A DNA stretch of 64,000 nucleotides from Burkholderia sp. BCC0506 (GTDB taxonomy: Bacteria > Pseudomonadota > Gammaproteobacteria > Burkholderiales > Burkholderiaceae), in the NCBI RefSeq assembly GCF_902833145.1, contig NZ_CADFEN010000008.1:62001-126000 (forward strand). Direction: 5' to 3'. This document shows, in pieces, positions 63,830 through 64,000 of the stretch; within the stretch, counting starts at the first letter, position 1; each line of letters opens with the position of its first letter. Made by a program: the position numbers and the translations under genes. A model generated the notes under the pieces. That model did no database searches. It was not told the origin of the DNA and worked only from the letters and a program-made list of their open reading frames with translations.

Positions 63830-64000
63830 TCAGGCCGCCGTTGCCGACTTCGCCGGCTTCTGCAGCTTGCCCTTGCCGGCGCGCTGGATTTCCTCGAGCT
63901 TGATCTCGACGTGGCGCGAGAACACGTACTCGGCCGGACGCTGCTTCGCGATCGAGATGTCCGGTGCGAACGGGCCGTCGGTCTTGATGCCCTTGCGGCT
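63830..64000 (-). CDS. C-terminal end of an unidentified gene (partial)
   Basis: 56 codons and a stop on the minus strand, running in from the right edge. The tail reads …GPFAPDISIAKQRPAEYVFSRHVEIKLEEIQ, then a Lys/Ala-rich end. The family is not recognised from this piece. The strong terminator at 63750-63789 follows it. Confidence 0.7.
   Translation of the reverse strand, partial: SRKGIKTDGPFAPDISIAKQRPAEYVFSRHVEIKLEEIQRAGKGKLQKPAKSATAA

Overview
The window looks like part of a Burkholderia secondary replicon, most likely from the B. cepacia complex. The DNA is uniformly very GC-rich, with almost every third codon position G or C. It carries a typical Burkholderia trimeric porin, a DUF4148 protein, many LysR/GntR/MarR regulators each paired with a catabolic cluster, and no ribosomal, tRNA or other core-machinery genes apart from one DAHP synthase. 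Genus assignment is inference from gene content. No rRNA, tRNA, CRISPR array, transposase or prophage was seen.

Layout. (1) 1-5.7 kb: the oxidative L-arabinose operon, with the tail of an upstream enzyme, L-arabinose 1-dehydrogenase, the AraFGH ABC importer and an arabinolactonase. (2) 5.9-15.3 kb: a hydroxycinnamate (ferulate/p-coumarate) cluster, with a MarR regulator, HCHL hydratase/lyase, vanillin dehydrogenase, feruloyl-CoA synthetase, an aromatic-acid MFS importer, a porin and a secreted tannase/feruloyl-esterase lipoprotein. Two promoters of this cluster share an ATCAGG-N3-CCTGAT inverted repeat. Ferulate is esterified to arabinose in plant hemicellulose and pectin, so regions 1 and 2, with the polygalacturonase at 27-29 kb, make sense together. 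(3) 15.4-26.9 kb: nitrogen-compound catabolism, with an Lrp regulator, diaminopropionate ammonia-lyase, an M20 amidohydrolase, a GntR regulator, an MFS importer, an arylmalonate-decarboxylase-like protein, a hydantoinase, two tandem beta-lactamase-fold hydrolases and a class III aminotransferase. (4) 27-34.9 kb: GH28 enzyme, acetyltransferase, glycine-zipper lipoprotein, two cytosine-deaminase-like amidohydrolases, a SnoaL-like protein and a LysR regulator. (5) 35-36.6 kb: a small foreign-looking patch with a broken ankyrin-repeat gene and an AbiEii-type nucleotidyltransferase plus Xre antitoxin. (6) 37-44.5 kb: orphan amino-acid-binding protein, PhyH dioxygenase, HutC and Xre-cupin regulators, class II aldolase, DHDPS-family enzyme, MOSC protein, SDR and YceH.

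(7) 44.5-48.7 kb: two envelope or unknown proteins, AroG-type DAHP synthase and a PRC-barrel protein. (8) 48.7-55 kb: a minus-strand block around an ECF41-type sigma factor with its usual partners (carboxymuconolactone decarboxylase, NmrA-like protein, SDR, cupin, Ohr-like protein, LysR) and a DapF paralogue whose second catalytic cysteine is replaced. A TGTCACA-N16-CGTC promoter-like element lies upstream of the LysR gene. (9) 55-58.4 kb: CstA and its small YbdD-like partner, ending in a clear terminator, then a hemolysin-III-family membrane protein. (10) 58.4-64 kb: SnoaL protein, DOPA 4,5-dioxygenase-like protein, DUF4148 protein, two translationally coupled small genes, a cysteine-rich small protein, a Tat-exported tyrosinase with a small partner, and the C-terminal end of an unidentified minus-strand gene.

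Start sites were chosen by Shine-Dalgarno spacing, signal-peptide fit and family length. All functional calls come from reading motifs; no database search was run.
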